Shown: piece by piece, positions 1 through 7,174 of the stretch
Position numbering within the stretch: the stretch's first letter is position 1
Layout: the number at the start of each line of letters is the position of its first letter
DNA from: Leptospira sp.
GTDB lineage: Bacteria > Spirochaetota > Leptospiria > Leptospirales > Leptospiraceae
NCBI GenBank assembly: GCA_027531445.1
Contig: JAPZRK010000013.1
Coordinates: 1-12,384, forward strand
DNA: 12,384 bases
Direction of reading: 5' to 3'
Notes under the pieces: generated by a model
What the model was told of the DNA's origin: nothing
Database searches by the model: none
The model's input: only the letters and a program-made list of their open reading frames with translations
Program-made: the position numbers and the translations under genes

Positions 1-1
1 T

Positions 2-166
2 GTAAAACCTACATACTCACAACTCTATTTAAATGAACTGTCATTTATAAAATCCATACGGGCTGTTGGGATGGATAGATTAGTGACTGCTCATAGAGAA
101 GGAGTTGTGCCTAATGTATCTAGGATATTTTACCTACCGGATCACCTCAAACAACCTACCCAGTAA
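2..166 (+). CDS. Possible 3' end of an unidentified gene (5' part outside window)
   Basis: Frame 2 of the + strand is open from the window edge to a TAA at 164-166, giving 54 residues. It includes the stretches SFIKSIRAVGMDRLVTAHRE and VVPNVSRIFYLP and ends DHLKQPTQ. The three - strand frames are all interrupted between 1 and 133, and the other two + frames also stop early, so this is the only frame that could fill the space beside flgF. It would overlap the last 33 bases of flgF tail to tail. I do not recognise the family. A 54-codon open run can arise by chance in DNA of this composition, so this is a weak call that depends on sequence to the left. Confidence 0.35.
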   Translation, partial: VKPTYSQLYLNELSFIKSIRAVGMDRLVTAHREGVVPNVSRIFYLPDHLKQPTQ

Positions 167-994
167 ACTATCTTGTGTTTGCATCGTTTTGGAATTTGCT
201 TCATACGCCCGGTTGACTTCGATCATATCTACCATTTCCGTCACGACAGATACGTTAGATGCTTCCAAGAAACCTTGCAAAACTTGTGGTGACTGTAACT
301 CAGGAAATGCGGTTGGCTCTCCAGATTCCGGCGTATCACTATAAAAAGAGTCACCTTCTTTGTCGAGGTGGCGAGGATTTTCAACTGTCCGAATTTTGAG
401 TCGATCCAAAAGCTGAGCATCGTCATATCTATTTTCGCTCACATTTGTTCCATCCTTTGGATTAGTACCAATTCTACCGTTGATATAGATCTCGCCATTT
501 TCTTTGACGAGGAAGTTTCCTTGGTTCACTCGGATGGGACCTTTTTCACCTAACAGGGGAAAACCTTGTGGTGTCACAACAAAACCATTTTTATCCAAAA
601 CAAAGTTTCCACTTCGAGTAAGGCGCTCCCCTCGATTTGTGAGGACGGTGAAAAATGCTGGGTTTTCACTTCCAGGTTGGTCTTGGATCATCATATCAAA
701 ATGATTGTCGGTTTTTTTTACCGCACCCTGTTCAAAGCGGGTATAGACTTCATTTACTTCAGCACCAAAACCCAATTTTCCTACAACAGGTGCTGTATCA
801 AAAGAACCCATTGGTGTTTTCCCAATACCATCTTCTGAGAATCGGTGGAGCAACATTTCGGGGAATGTTTTAAAAACCGTAGTGTCACGTTTGAATGCTG
901 TTTTATCTACGTTCGCTAAGTTGTTTGCGATGGTATCCATGCGAACTTGTTGCGAAATCATTCCATTGGCGCCGGTATAAAGTCCACGTATCAT
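134..994 (-). CDS. flgF: Flagellar basal-body rod protein FlgF (FlgG-like paralogue)
   Basis: This 286-residue protein is a proximal rod subunit of the periplasmic flagellum, exported by the flagellar type III apparatus and so lacking a signal peptide. The N-terminus (MIRGLYTGANGMISQQ) leads into the rod/hook signature NNLANVDKTAFKRD at residues 24-37. The last 46 residues are the conserved C-terminal rod/hook domain, with GFLEASNV, EMVDMIEVNRAYEAN and a final TQDSLLGRLFEVIR. It is a clear paralogue of the FlgG encoded at 10009-10806 but more divergent in the middle, which is why I call it FlgF; in Borrelia the equivalent pair is FlhO/FlhP. The ATG at 994 is preceded by AAGGGG about 8 bases upstream, supporting this start. 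The gene stands apart from the other rod genes, separated by the + strand cassette. FlgF versus a second FlgG is the main uncertainty. Confidence 0.9.
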   Translation of the reverse strand: MIRGLYTGANGMISQQVRMDTIANNLANVDKTAFKRDTTVFKTFPEMLLHRFSEDGIGKTPMGSFDTAPVVGKLGFGAEVNEVYTRFEQGAVKKTDNHFDMMIQDQPGSENPAFFTVLTNRGERLTRSGNFVLDKNGFVVTPQGFPLLGEKGPIRVNQGNFLVKENGEIYINGRIGTNPKDGTNVSENRYDDAQLLDRLKIRTVENPRHLDKEGDSFYSDTPESGEPTAFPELQSPQVLQGFLEASNVSVVTEMVDMIEVNRAYEANSKTMQTQDSLLGRLFEVIR

Positions 995-1032
995 AATTTT
1001 TCCCCTTACTTATCCTTCGGTGGAAAATGGAA

Positions 1033-1062
1033 ATTCCAAAAGAGAAAATGAGACATAGTCAA
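1033..1062 (-). promoter_or_regulatory. Candidate sigma-70-type promoter for flgF
   Basis: Read on the - strand, TTGACT (1062-1057) matches the -35 consensus at 5 of 6 positions. After an 18-base gap comes TGGAAT (1038-1033), which matches the -10 consensus at 4 of 6. It lies about 40 bases upstream of the flgF start in the divergent gap between flgF and the RRM gene. The match is modest and the spacer is at the long end, so this is a hypothesis. I found no sigma-28-like box here. Confidence 0.22.
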
Positions 1063-1111
1063 AAAAGACTTGAAGTTTTTTTCAAATTCATCGAGACTTT
1101 CACCATCTACT

Positions 1112-1480
1112 ATGAAGTTATCAATAGGCAACCTACCACAATCTCTTACAGATGAACAATTGAAAGCTCTACTCACCCCATTTGGAACTGTCAATTCAGT
1201 GACGATCAAACGTGACAAACTGACAAAAGTTTCACTCGGTTTCGGTAGTGCAGACCTGGAAGAAAGTGCCGCCCTCAAAGCAATCGCTGGACTCAATGGC
1301 AAGGAAGTTGAGGGCAAGGCGATGGTTGTTGTAAAACAAGAAGATTTGGCCAACCAACATGCCCAATCTAATACAACAAAGTCTTCTCCAATGAACCAAA
1401 AGAGCCCATTCGGCAACGCAAAGACAACGGGAGGCACGAGCACCGGGGTTCAAAGAAGAGGCGGCCAACGCGGTTCCTAA
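1112..1480 (+). CDS. Small RRM-domain RNA-binding protein
   Basis: The protein is 122 residues from the ATG at 1112. Residues 1-75 form a single RNA recognition motif like those of the small bacterial RRM proteins. RNP2 is LSIGNL (residues 3-8), followed by TDEQLKALLTPFGTVNSV, then an RNP1-like segment SLGFGSAD (41-48), AALKAIAGLNGKEVEGK and the last strand AMVVVK. The tail (about 80-122) is low in complexity, rich in S, N, Q, T and G, and ends RRGGQRGS, resembling an RGG-type tail. The frame can be extended to a TTG at 1070, but RNP2 would then sit unusually far in, so I chose the ATG. RNP2 has Ser where the family has Tyr/Phe, and the second RNP1 aromatic is also Ser. The stop codon abuts the next gene's ATG, suggesting translational coupling. 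The RNA target is unknown. Confidence 0.85.
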   Translation: MKLSIGNLPQSLTDEQLKALLTPFGTVNSVTIKRDKLTKVSLGFGSADLEESAALKAIAGLNGKEVEGKAMVVVKQEDLANQHAQSNTTKSSPMNQKSPFGNAKTTGGTSTGVQRRGGQRGS

Positions 1481-2692
1481 ATGAAATCTGTAGAAGGTTG
1501 CTTTCTATCGATTGGTGCCGGTAAAAACCAAATTCCGCTCATACAGGCCGCCAAAGCGAGAGGCCTGCATGTAATTGCCGTCGATAGGGATTCCACTGCC
1601 CCTGGTTTCAAAGATAGCGACATTCGGATTCTCGAATCCACTGTCGAATATCGCAAGATTCTTCATGCAATGAGTCGCGTGCCCTATACACACGTGCTAA
1701 AGGGAGTCGGCTCACGTTCCTTTGGTGGGGCAATTCATTCTACTGCCTATCTTGCAGAAAAATTCAAACTCACGGGAAGCTCACCTTCTTCTATCTCATT
1801 ATTTGCAAACAAACGAAGTTGCAAAGCCCTACTCGAGAAAAATGGAATATTGGTTCCAAAAACATTAGCGCTCCCGGTTTCCTCTCCCAAATCCAAAAAA
1901 GAAGTCCAATTGCCTTATCCCATCCTCGCCAAACCAGCAGAAGGTTTTGCAAAAAAAGGAATCTCGGTCATTCAGGATGAGAAGGAATGGAAGGTCTGGT
2001 CCAAAGGCAAAAAACTAACAGATTGGATCCTTGAACCGAAAATTGAAGGAAATGAAGTTACAGTTCTTGGAATGGTGATTCAGGGTCAATTCCATATCCT
2101 TTCACTTTCAGATAAAATAACAACAACAGAACCTCCGTTTATCGAACTCGTTCATATTGTTCCATCGGCAAACATCCGAATGACAGGAGAGATCAAAATG
2201 ATCTGCCAGTCGATCGTTAATATCACGAAACTTACAAACAGCCCTTTTGTCGCTGAATTCAAAATCACAGAAACAGGAGAATGTTATCTCATAGAAGCCG
2301 CCCCAGAAGTCGGTGGGGAGTTTTTAGCGGATGCATTGGTAAAGGCCCATTATTCCTATTCTTATTTCCCCGATCTTCTGGCTCTATATATCGGGGAATC
2401 TCCGAAACTCCAGTTTTTACTGAAAGAACCCAAACAAAATAAATTGTCAGCAATCCTTTTCGTATTGCCTGATCATAAAACCAAGGCGGTTCCTCCTCAT
2501 ACAGATTTTCCATTAATTGCCGGTGAATCCATTTTTATGAAAGAGGAGCTCCTACCTACAGCTACACTTCTAACAAATAAGGAAGGCAATGCCCGCAGAA
2601 CTTTCGTTTACGGCATAAGCTCAACAAGTGCGCAAAATAGAGATGAATGGATACAAAGTCTGATAGATCGCTCAGGCGGTCGTCTAACATGA
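1481..2692 (+). CDS. ATP-grasp carboxylate ligase, specificity unknown
   Basis: This 403-residue protein belongs to the ATP-grasp superfamily, in the PurK/biotin-carboxylase/carbamoyl-phosphate-synthase-like branch, whose members join a carboxylate to an amine or other nucleophile through an acyl phosphate. A pre-ATP-grasp fold is visible at residues 8-37 (LSIGAGKNQ, then GLHVIAVDRD). The ATP-binding part follows: ANKRSCKALLEKNGI (109-123), ILAKPAEGFAKKGISVI (148-164, glycine-rich loop with Lys), LEPKIEGNEVTV (184-195), and the metal-binding pair FVAEFKIT (Glu259) and IEAAPEVGGE (Glu272). The usual Asn of the last motif (E-x-N-P-R) is Ala, which is odd. About 120 C-terminal residues follow as a further domain. 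The ATG directly follows the stop of the RRM gene; the nearest purine-rich stretch is about 19 bases upstream, so translation is probably coupled. It overlaps the next methyltransferase gene by 4 bases, which suggests a shared pathway. The substrate cannot be read from the sequence. Confidence 0.82.
   Translation: MKSVEGCFLSIGAGKNQIPLIQAAKARGLHVIAVDRDSTAPGFKDSDIRILESTVEYRKILHAMSRVPYTHVLKGVGSRSFGGAIHSTAYLAEKFKLTGSSPSSISLFANKRSCKALLEKNGILVPKTLALPVSSPKSKKEVQLPYPILAKPAEGFAKKGISVIQDEKEWKVWSKGKKLTDWILEPKIEGNEVTVLGMVIQGQFHILSLSDKITTTEPPFIELVHIVPSANIRMTGEIKMICQSIVNITKLTNSPFVAEFKITETGECYLIEAAPEVGGEFLADALVKAHYSYSYFPDLLALYIGESPKLQFLLKEPKQNKLSAILFVLPDHKTKAVPPHTDFPLIAGESIFMKEELLPTATLLTNKEGNARRTFVYGISSTSAQNRDEWIQSLIDRSGGRLT
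2674..2679 (+). promoter_or_regulatory. Ribosome binding site fixing the first methyltransferase start
   Basis: AGGCGG lies 9 bases before the ATG at 2689, inside the end of the ATP-grasp gene. It favours 2689, which makes an ATGA stop/start overlap, over the in-frame ATG at 2647, which would add 14 residues unlike a methyltransferase N-terminus. Confidence 0.6.
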
Positions 2693-3297
2693 GCAGTGTT
2701 TGGGACAATCATTACCTAAAACAAAAATCCATACTACACCATCCAGATGAGAATCTAGTGAGAATTCTTTCTCGCATCACTCCTCCCAATTTATCCGTCT
2801 TAGATTTCGGAAGTGGAAGTGGCAGGCACATTCCTCTGCTGAAAGAAAAGGGATTTGATGTATCTGCCTCAGATTCCTCGATCGAAGCCGTGGAACGTTT
2901 GAAGGTTAATTTTTCTGGACACCCATGTTATTTAACGGATAAGCTTCCCTATTCATTTCAAAAAGGCCAATTTGGCCTCATTGTGTCTTGGGGTGTATTT
3001 CATTACAATGAAAGATCTGTCGCAAAGGCAATGTTAGTTGAACTTCATCAAGCATTAGCTCCAAATGGCTATTTAGCTGGCTCGATTCGAGCCGCATCCG
3101 ACACACATTTAAAACTTAATGACGGTAAGATGAATTTAGTTGATCTAAATGGCGGGTATGCTGAAACGTATACATTAGTTGAAGTAAATGATTTACTTCG
3201 ACCATTTTCCAATGTAGAAATTGGTTACACAGAACGAACACCTCTTGGCAAACTCGACGAACGTATTTGCCATTGGTTCTTTCTCGCCAAAAAGTAA
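2689..3297 (+). CDS. Class I SAM-dependent methyltransferase
   Basis: The protein has 202 residues from the ATG at 2689 and no signal peptide or membrane segment, so it should be cytoplasmic. It has the Rossmann-like class I methyltransferase plan. Motif I is VLDFGSGSGRH (37-47), which binds SAM. An acidic position follows strand 2 in VSASDSS (Asp62), motif IV-like FGLIVSWGVFHY spans 95-106, and LHQALAPNGYLAGSI (119-133) is the usual segment after helix D. It is of the small Methyltransf_11/25 type, whose substrates range from quinones and lipids to sugars and peptides, so no substrate can be assigned. It overlaps the ATP-grasp gene by 4 bases and lies 6 bases from a second, unrelated-looking methyltransferase, so the three probably act on the same or sequential substrates. 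Confidence 0.85.
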   Translation: MSSVWDNHYLKQKSILHHPDENLVRILSRITPPNLSVLDFGSGSGRHIPLLKEKGFDVSASDSSIEAVERLKVNFSGHPCYLTDKLPYSFQKGQFGLIVSWGVFHYNERSVAKAMLVELHQALAPNGYLAGSIRAASDTHLKLNDGKMNLVDLNGGYAETYTLVEVNDLLRPFSNVEIGYTERTPLGKLDERICHWFFLAKK

Positions 3298-3303
3298 ACT
3301 TAG

Positions 3304-4185
3304 ATGGAAAGTTTGGAAAAAGAATGCCCACTGCGGCTCCCAAATAATTGCAGTTGGAAATTCTTATACCTCTCAACCGGAAAGTACAAAGATTTATCGA
3401 TTTATAAATGTCACAAGTGTGGACTGCAATCTTTGTATCCAAGACCCGTCCAATCCGAATTATACGACGCTGACTACTACATCGGGAAAGCCGAATATAC
3501 TTACATTGATGAAAGGAAAACCGAAAGATCACACCGCTACGTTTGGGATGCACGATTAAAAAACATTCAAAAGTACATCAAGTCGGGGCACTTTTTAGAT
3601 GTAGGTTCCTCCTTCGGTGGTTTTATAAATTCGGCAAGGGATAAGGGATTCACCATTCAAGGTGTAGAAATCTCAAAGTATGCAAGTGATTATGCCAATT
3701 CAATGGGCATCCCAACATTCAATGGCTCTCTACTCGATGCTCGTTTTCCAGATGCCAGTTTTGATGTAATCACTCTTGTGGAGGTGATTGAACATTTGGA
3801 GTCTCCACGATTGATTTTTGAAGAACTTTACCGTATTCTAAAACCAAATGGACTACTCTTACTTCAAACTGCAAACTTTGAAGGTTGGCAGGCCAAAAAC
3901 GAAGGCTCAAACTATCATTATTATATGCCAGGCCATGTGTTCTACTATTCCGATTCAGTTCTAAAAAAAAGTTTGACCGCCCTTGGATTTGAACGATTCA
4001 TTTCTTACTTCGGTGTTGATTTTTCACTTATGGCAAAGCTTAAAAAAGCAAGTGGCAGTTTCACGAAGTGGACAGACTACTTCCAGTTTTTGAGAATTTG
4101 TTTTTACCATTGGAAATCAAAAATCTCCCATGAAGGTTTTCCATTAACTTCTAGTTATGTTCTTTACGCATTTAAAACAAAGTAG
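3304..4185 (+). CDS. SAM-dependent methyltransferase with N-terminal Cys knuckles
   Basis: This 293-residue cytoplasmic methyltransferase has an N-terminal zinc-ribbon-like part (about 1-50) followed by a Methyltransf_23-type domain. The Cys pairs are C8/C16 and C36/C39 (YKCHKCGL), followed by LYPRP as in zinc-ribbon methyltransferases of natural-product and surface-polysaccharide clusters. The first pair is spaced CX7C instead of the usual CX2C. The catalytic domain shows FLDVGSSFGGF (97-107, motif I with Ser-Ser in place of the common Cys-Gly), Glu122 in GVEIS, FDVITLVEVIEHLESP (153-168) and ILKPNGLLLLQT (178-189). PGHVFYYSDSVLKKSLTALGF (split here as PGHVFYYS, 209-216, and the helix after it) is the family's typical late motif. 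The ATG follows the previous stop after 6 bases with no strong ribosome binding site, implying coupled translation. The substrate is unknown. Confidence 0.84.
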   Translation: MESLEKECPLRLPNNCSWKFLYLSTGKYKDLSIYKCHKCGLQSLYPRPVQSELYDADYYIGKAEYTYIDERKTERSHRYVWDARLKNIQKYIKSGHFLDVGSSFGGFINSARDKGFTIQGVEISKYASDYANSMGIPTFNGSLLDARFPDASFDVITLVEVIEHLESPRLIFEELYRILKPNGLLLLQTANFEGWQAKNEGSNYHYYMPGHVFYYSDSVLKKSLTALGFERFISYFGVDFSLMAKLKKASGSFTKWTDYFQFLRICFYHWKSKISHEGFPLTSSYVLYAFKTK

Positions 4186-4191
4186 GTATCC

Positions 4192-6576
4192 ATGAATTCG
4201 AAACCAGACAGCGAACTTCTTATCAAACTCACAGCTATTCCCGAATCACCGGGCTGGAAGCGAAAATTGATCATCGGTCTTCGAGTAATTCTAGTTTCGA
4301 TACATAGATTTATGGTTGATGATTGTTTGATGAAGGCATCAGGTCTTGCCTATACTACCATTGTCACACTCATTCCCACACTCACTGTTGCATTTGCTCT
4401 CCTAACAGTCGCTTCAGGGATACAAGGTCGCCAAGATGAAATTTATGTGGAGGTAAATAGTTTTCTTCTAAAAAATAATATCCAGTTCGATATCACTCCG
4501 TATTGGGAAACATTAAGTGATATTATAAGCACTGCTTCTCAAATCGGTGCCATCGGATTTATCGTATTTATTTTTTCAGCAACTGCAGTACTTAGATCGC
4601 TAGAAAAAACTTTTCATTCTATCTGGAATATTGATCTACATAGAAGTTTCATCAGTAAGTTTATCTTGTATTTTTTTCTGATAACATTTGGACCTCTCCT
4701 ATTCGTAGTGGGTAAAGGTATTTCTAACCAAATCACTGACTCCGTAAAAGCACCTCACTTAAAGTCAGTGGTTATGGCAAAAAATGGTGAAATATGGGTT
4801 GCGGGAGAAAAAGGAAACATCGGCACACTTACCGATCTAAAATCTAAAATCAATTATATTCCAAAAGATTCGATTGATTTCGAAAATATGTTATGCGTTG
4901 ATTTCACTTTAATCGATAAGGGATCTTGCAAAAAACCCAACATCTCAAAAGAAAACTTTTTTAGAATCAGATCTCTTGGCAACTACCTGTATGCAATATC
5001 AGAAGAGGGAAATTTACTCATTTCTGCAAATTCTGGTAAAAATTGGAAATTACATAGTTTTAAAAACATAACAGTCACTGACTTTGGAGTCTCTGACTTG
5101 GACAGCATATTTATCCTGACAGGAGACACTCGAACGATTCGCTACGAAGTAGGAAGGTCGCTTACTGAACTGAAACGATTCAGTGAACCTGGCATTACCC
5201 CAGTCAAAGTAAGATTCTTTTCCAATAAGGAAGGCTATGTCTTGGATAAAGAGGGAAGATTATGGAAAACTGTCGACGCAGGCATTAATTTTACCTCCCA
5301 AATCATCTCAAAAAAAGGATTAAACGATATCTATTTCCTAACACGTAATACAGGTTTTGTGGTAGGAGAAAATGGAGCCATCTTTCGGACAAAAGATGGT
5401 GGCGCCACTTGGACAGATGTTAGCCATAAAAAATTTAGTTATGAGAGGGTATGGGCATTTGCCTCTCCAAAACAACAAGACTTTGATCTATTTGTTTTAA
5501 ACAATTTGGGTGAAATTCTTCTCTCGGAAGACGAAGGGGCAAATTGGTCGGTTGCCTACCGAGCCAAGGGAGGTGCGATTCTGGATTTGATACATCAGTC
5601 TGCAAAAGCAAATCAAATCATGCAAGTGGTGGATCAGACATCTTTAACTAGCGAATCAGAAGTGATTCCGGAAACTGATGGACTCGGCTTCGGTTCAAAG
5701 GATGAGTCAGATGATAAAACCGGATTGAATGCAAATATGTTAGGGATTTTAGGTGTGGGCGAGTACAACAAAATCATAAGAATTGAAAATGATGAAAAAG
5801 GCAATCCTACTTGGAAAAAATACCAAGGTGGCGTTCGATTCTTTTCATTGTATACAATGCTACAGTTGTTACTTCCCTTACTTTCAATTTGGATTTTTTT
5901 CATATTATTGTTCACTATAATTCCCAATGCGAAAGTACCGATTCGCGCATCTGTGATTGGTGGTGCGATTACGAGCGTCATTCTGATTATTTTCTTTTGG
6001 GGGTTTATAAATATCTATATCACCTCTTTTACAGAAAAAACAATGCTAATCTATAAAGCACTCGCGGCCATTCCGATTTTTCTACTTACTATTTATTCCA
6101 TTGGAGCGATCATTCTGTTCGGCGCTGAACTCACAGCAACTTTACAATTTCCCGATCGATACCTTCTACCGAAACATCCATTTGAAAGCATTGATACCTT
6201 CGTCAAATACGAGTATTATCATACGATACAATTTTTAATATTCGTTTATGAAACTCAAAAGAACAAAGGTAAGTTACTAAAAATTAACGACATTAGAAAG
6301 TCACTGCAAATTCCAGAGAAGGATGCAAAACAAATTCTAACAAGTTTGGAACGATCAGAATTTATTTCGATTTCAGAAAATGGATCCATTTCCCCTGTCA
6401 AACTCATCGAGCAGGTCAGTCTCCTGGATTTATATGAAAAGACGGTTACCGTTTCCCTCGGTGCCCCAATGGACAATCAAACGGGACAGGCGAAAACGCT
6501 GGAAAAACTAAAGGATATCGAATCCAAATTAAAAATACAGTTACAGAGCGTTTGGTTAAAGGATATGATTGGTTAA
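4192..6576 (+). CDS. YihY/BrkB-family membrane protein with inserted Ycf48-like repeat domain
   Basis: This 794-residue inner-membrane protein is about twice the usual length of YihY/BrkB proteins (roughly 280-450), a widespread family of uncertain function once misnamed ribonuclease BN. The family half-domains are split. Residues 20-180 contain KASGLAYTTIVTLIPTL and three predicted membrane segments (about 52-75, 117-135, 156-175). Residues 550-650 contain three more (about 553-577, 586-610, 622-646). Between them, residues 180-548 carry four Asp-box/BNR-like motifs, SANSGKNWKL (278-287), KTVDAGINF (359-367), RTKDGGATWTD (399-409) and LSEDEGANWSV (444-454), plus the Ycf48-like VGENGAIFRT, so a beta-propeller-like fold is likely. 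An acidic linker lies at about 485-510. Basic residues at the N-terminus and in the TM4-TM5 loop put the N-terminus inside and the insert in the periplasm. The C-terminal tail (about 665-794) looks like a cytosolic winged helix plus a helical segment. It is the last gene of the cassette, 6 bases after the previous stop. Confidence 0.85.
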   Translation: MNSKPDSELLIKLTAIPESPGWKRKLIIGLRVILVSIHRFMVDDCLMKASGLAYTTIVTLIPTLTVAFALLTVASGIQGRQDEIYVEVNSFLLKNNIQFDITPYWETLSDIISTASQIGAIGFIVFIFSATAVLRSLEKTFHSIWNIDLHRSFISKFILYFFLITFGPLLFVVGKGISNQITDSVKAPHLKSVVMAKNGEIWVAGEKGNIGTLTDLKSKINYIPKDSIDFENMLCVDFTLIDKGSCKKPNISKENFFRIRSLGNYLYAISEEGNLLISANSGKNWKLHSFKNITVTDFGVSDLDSIFILTGDTRTIRYEVGRSLTELKRFSEPGITPVKVRFFSNKEGYVLDKEGRLWKTVDAGINFTSQIISKKGLNDIYFLTRNTGFVVGENGAIFRTKDGGATWTDVSHKKFSYERVWAFASPKQQDFDLFVLNNLGEILLSEDEGANWSVAYRAKGGAILDLIHQSAKANQIMQVVDQTSLTSESEVIPETDGLGFGSKDESDDKTGLNANMLGILGVGEYNKIIRIENDEKGNPTWKKYQGGVRFFSLYTMLQLLLPLLSIWIFFILLFTIIPNAKVPIRASVIGGAITSVILIIFFWGFINIYITSFTEKTMLIYKALAAIPIFLLTIYSIGAIILFGAELTATLQFPDRYLLPKHPFESIDTFVKYEYYHTIQFLIFVYETQKNKGKLLKINDIRKSLQIPEKDAKQILTSLERSEFISISENGSISPVKLIEQVSLLDLYEKTVTVSLGAPMDNQTGQAKTLEKLKDIESKLKIQLQSVWLKDMIG

Positions 6577-6631
6577 ATCAATTCAATTGCCAATTAGATG
6601 AGATGGTGGACTAGAATTTATAATTTGACCT
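6577..6631. other. Convergent gap between YihY gene and flgJ, no terminator seen
   Basis: Both the + strand cassette and the - strand flagellar operon end here. I looked for a GC-rich stem followed by a T-run on either strand and found only short AT-rich partial palindromes such as AATTGCCAATT, whose loop would be too small. Termination may be Rho-dependent. Confidence 0.5.
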
Positions 6632-7132
6632 TCACTTATACATATTTGATTTAATGGGTGGCAGAAGGGCAGACATTTGTTTGTAGATCTGTTCTGCCAT
6701 ACCTAAGGATTCATTTTTTGAAATGTCTTTTGCATACTCATCATATAGCATATCTTCGAATATCTCTTCGGCATATCCTCCATCGATGAGTTTTTCTTTA
6801 TGCACCGAGTTTTTCATTTCTTTGAGCATCATTTTAACAAACACTGCCTCAAATTCCACGCTGGCGTCGTATAATTTCTTTCGATAAGGATCAGCTTTAA
6901 TCTCGCTTTTGATGTCTTGGGCGACAGATAATGAGGAGCTACTTACTTTTCCTTGCAGCTCGCTATGTTCTTCCATAAGCTTTTCAAAGTCGTTTTTCTT
7001 TACAGATGTATTTTCGTCACCAAGCAGTGATTTACTGTTTTTGCGAGAAAGAGAGTCCATCTTACCTAATACTTGCTCATCTCTAGAACGTGAAATTCTT
7101 GAACTGTAATCTTGAACTGAAAAAATATCCAT
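6632..7132 (-). CDS. flgJ: Rod-binding protein, FlgJ N-terminal domain only
   Basis: The protein is 166 residues. Residues 90-153 match the FlgJ rod-binding/rod-cap domain: ASVEFEAVFVKMMLKEMK, then LIDGGYAEEIFEDMLYDEYA, and finally GMAEQIYKQM. Residues 1-80 are polar, charged and probably flexible. The C-terminal peptidoglycan-hydrolase domain of enterobacterial FlgJ (a protein of about 310 residues) is absent, so this protein should assist rod assembly while another enzyme opens the cell wall; single-domain FlgJ is known in many bacteria. The ATG at 7132 has AAGG about 8 bases upstream. It follows flgI after a 42-base gap and appears to be the last gene of the operon. It converges on the YihY gene across 55 bases in which I see no convincing stem-loop terminator for either strand. 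Confidence 0.88.
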   Translation of the reverse strand: MDIFSVQDYSSRISRSRDEQVLGKMDSLSRKNSKSLLGDENTSVKKNDFEKLMEEHSELQGKVSSSSLSVAQDIKSEIKADPYRKKLYDASVEFEAVFVKMMLKEMKNSVHKEKLIDGGYAEEIFEDMLYDEYAKDISKNESLGMAEQIYKQMSALLPPIKSNMYK

Positions 7133-7174
7133 CTATCTATCCTTTTCCTTTAGGTTTCATCCAGAAGCCAAATC

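Noticed and set aside
1017..1045. TGGAATTTCC-like sequence upstream of flgF considered as a sigma-54 promoter
   Set aside because: It lacks the required TGGCAC...TTGC pattern with GC at -12.
1070..1085. TTGAA-N6-TTCAA inverted repeat upstream of the RRM gene, considered as an operator or LexA-type box
   Set aside because: The arms are only 5 bases in an AT-rich stretch and the spacing does not fit the LexA-type boxes I know, so chance is likely.
1006..1443. Open - strand frame of 145 codons opposite the RRM gene
   Set aside because: It overlaps almost all of the RRM gene, has no recognisable family and a Cys/Ser/Leu-rich composition typical of antisense frames. The + strand frame has clear RNP motifs.
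2647..2688. In-frame upstream ATG extending the first methyltransferase by 14 residues
   Set aside because: The extension overlaps the ATP-grasp gene by 46 bases, and AGGCGG is placed correctly for the ATG at 2689.
3116..3559. Overlapping open frames on both strands (3116-3553 - and 3221-3559 +) across the methyltransferase junction
   Set aside because: Both translations look like out-of-frame copies, with many Cys/His/Thr and no motifs. They conflict with two well-supported methyltransferase genes.
6577..6631. Possible bidirectional intrinsic terminator between the convergent YihY and flgJ genes
   Set aside because: No stable stem with an adjacent T-run on either strand; only short AT palindromes.
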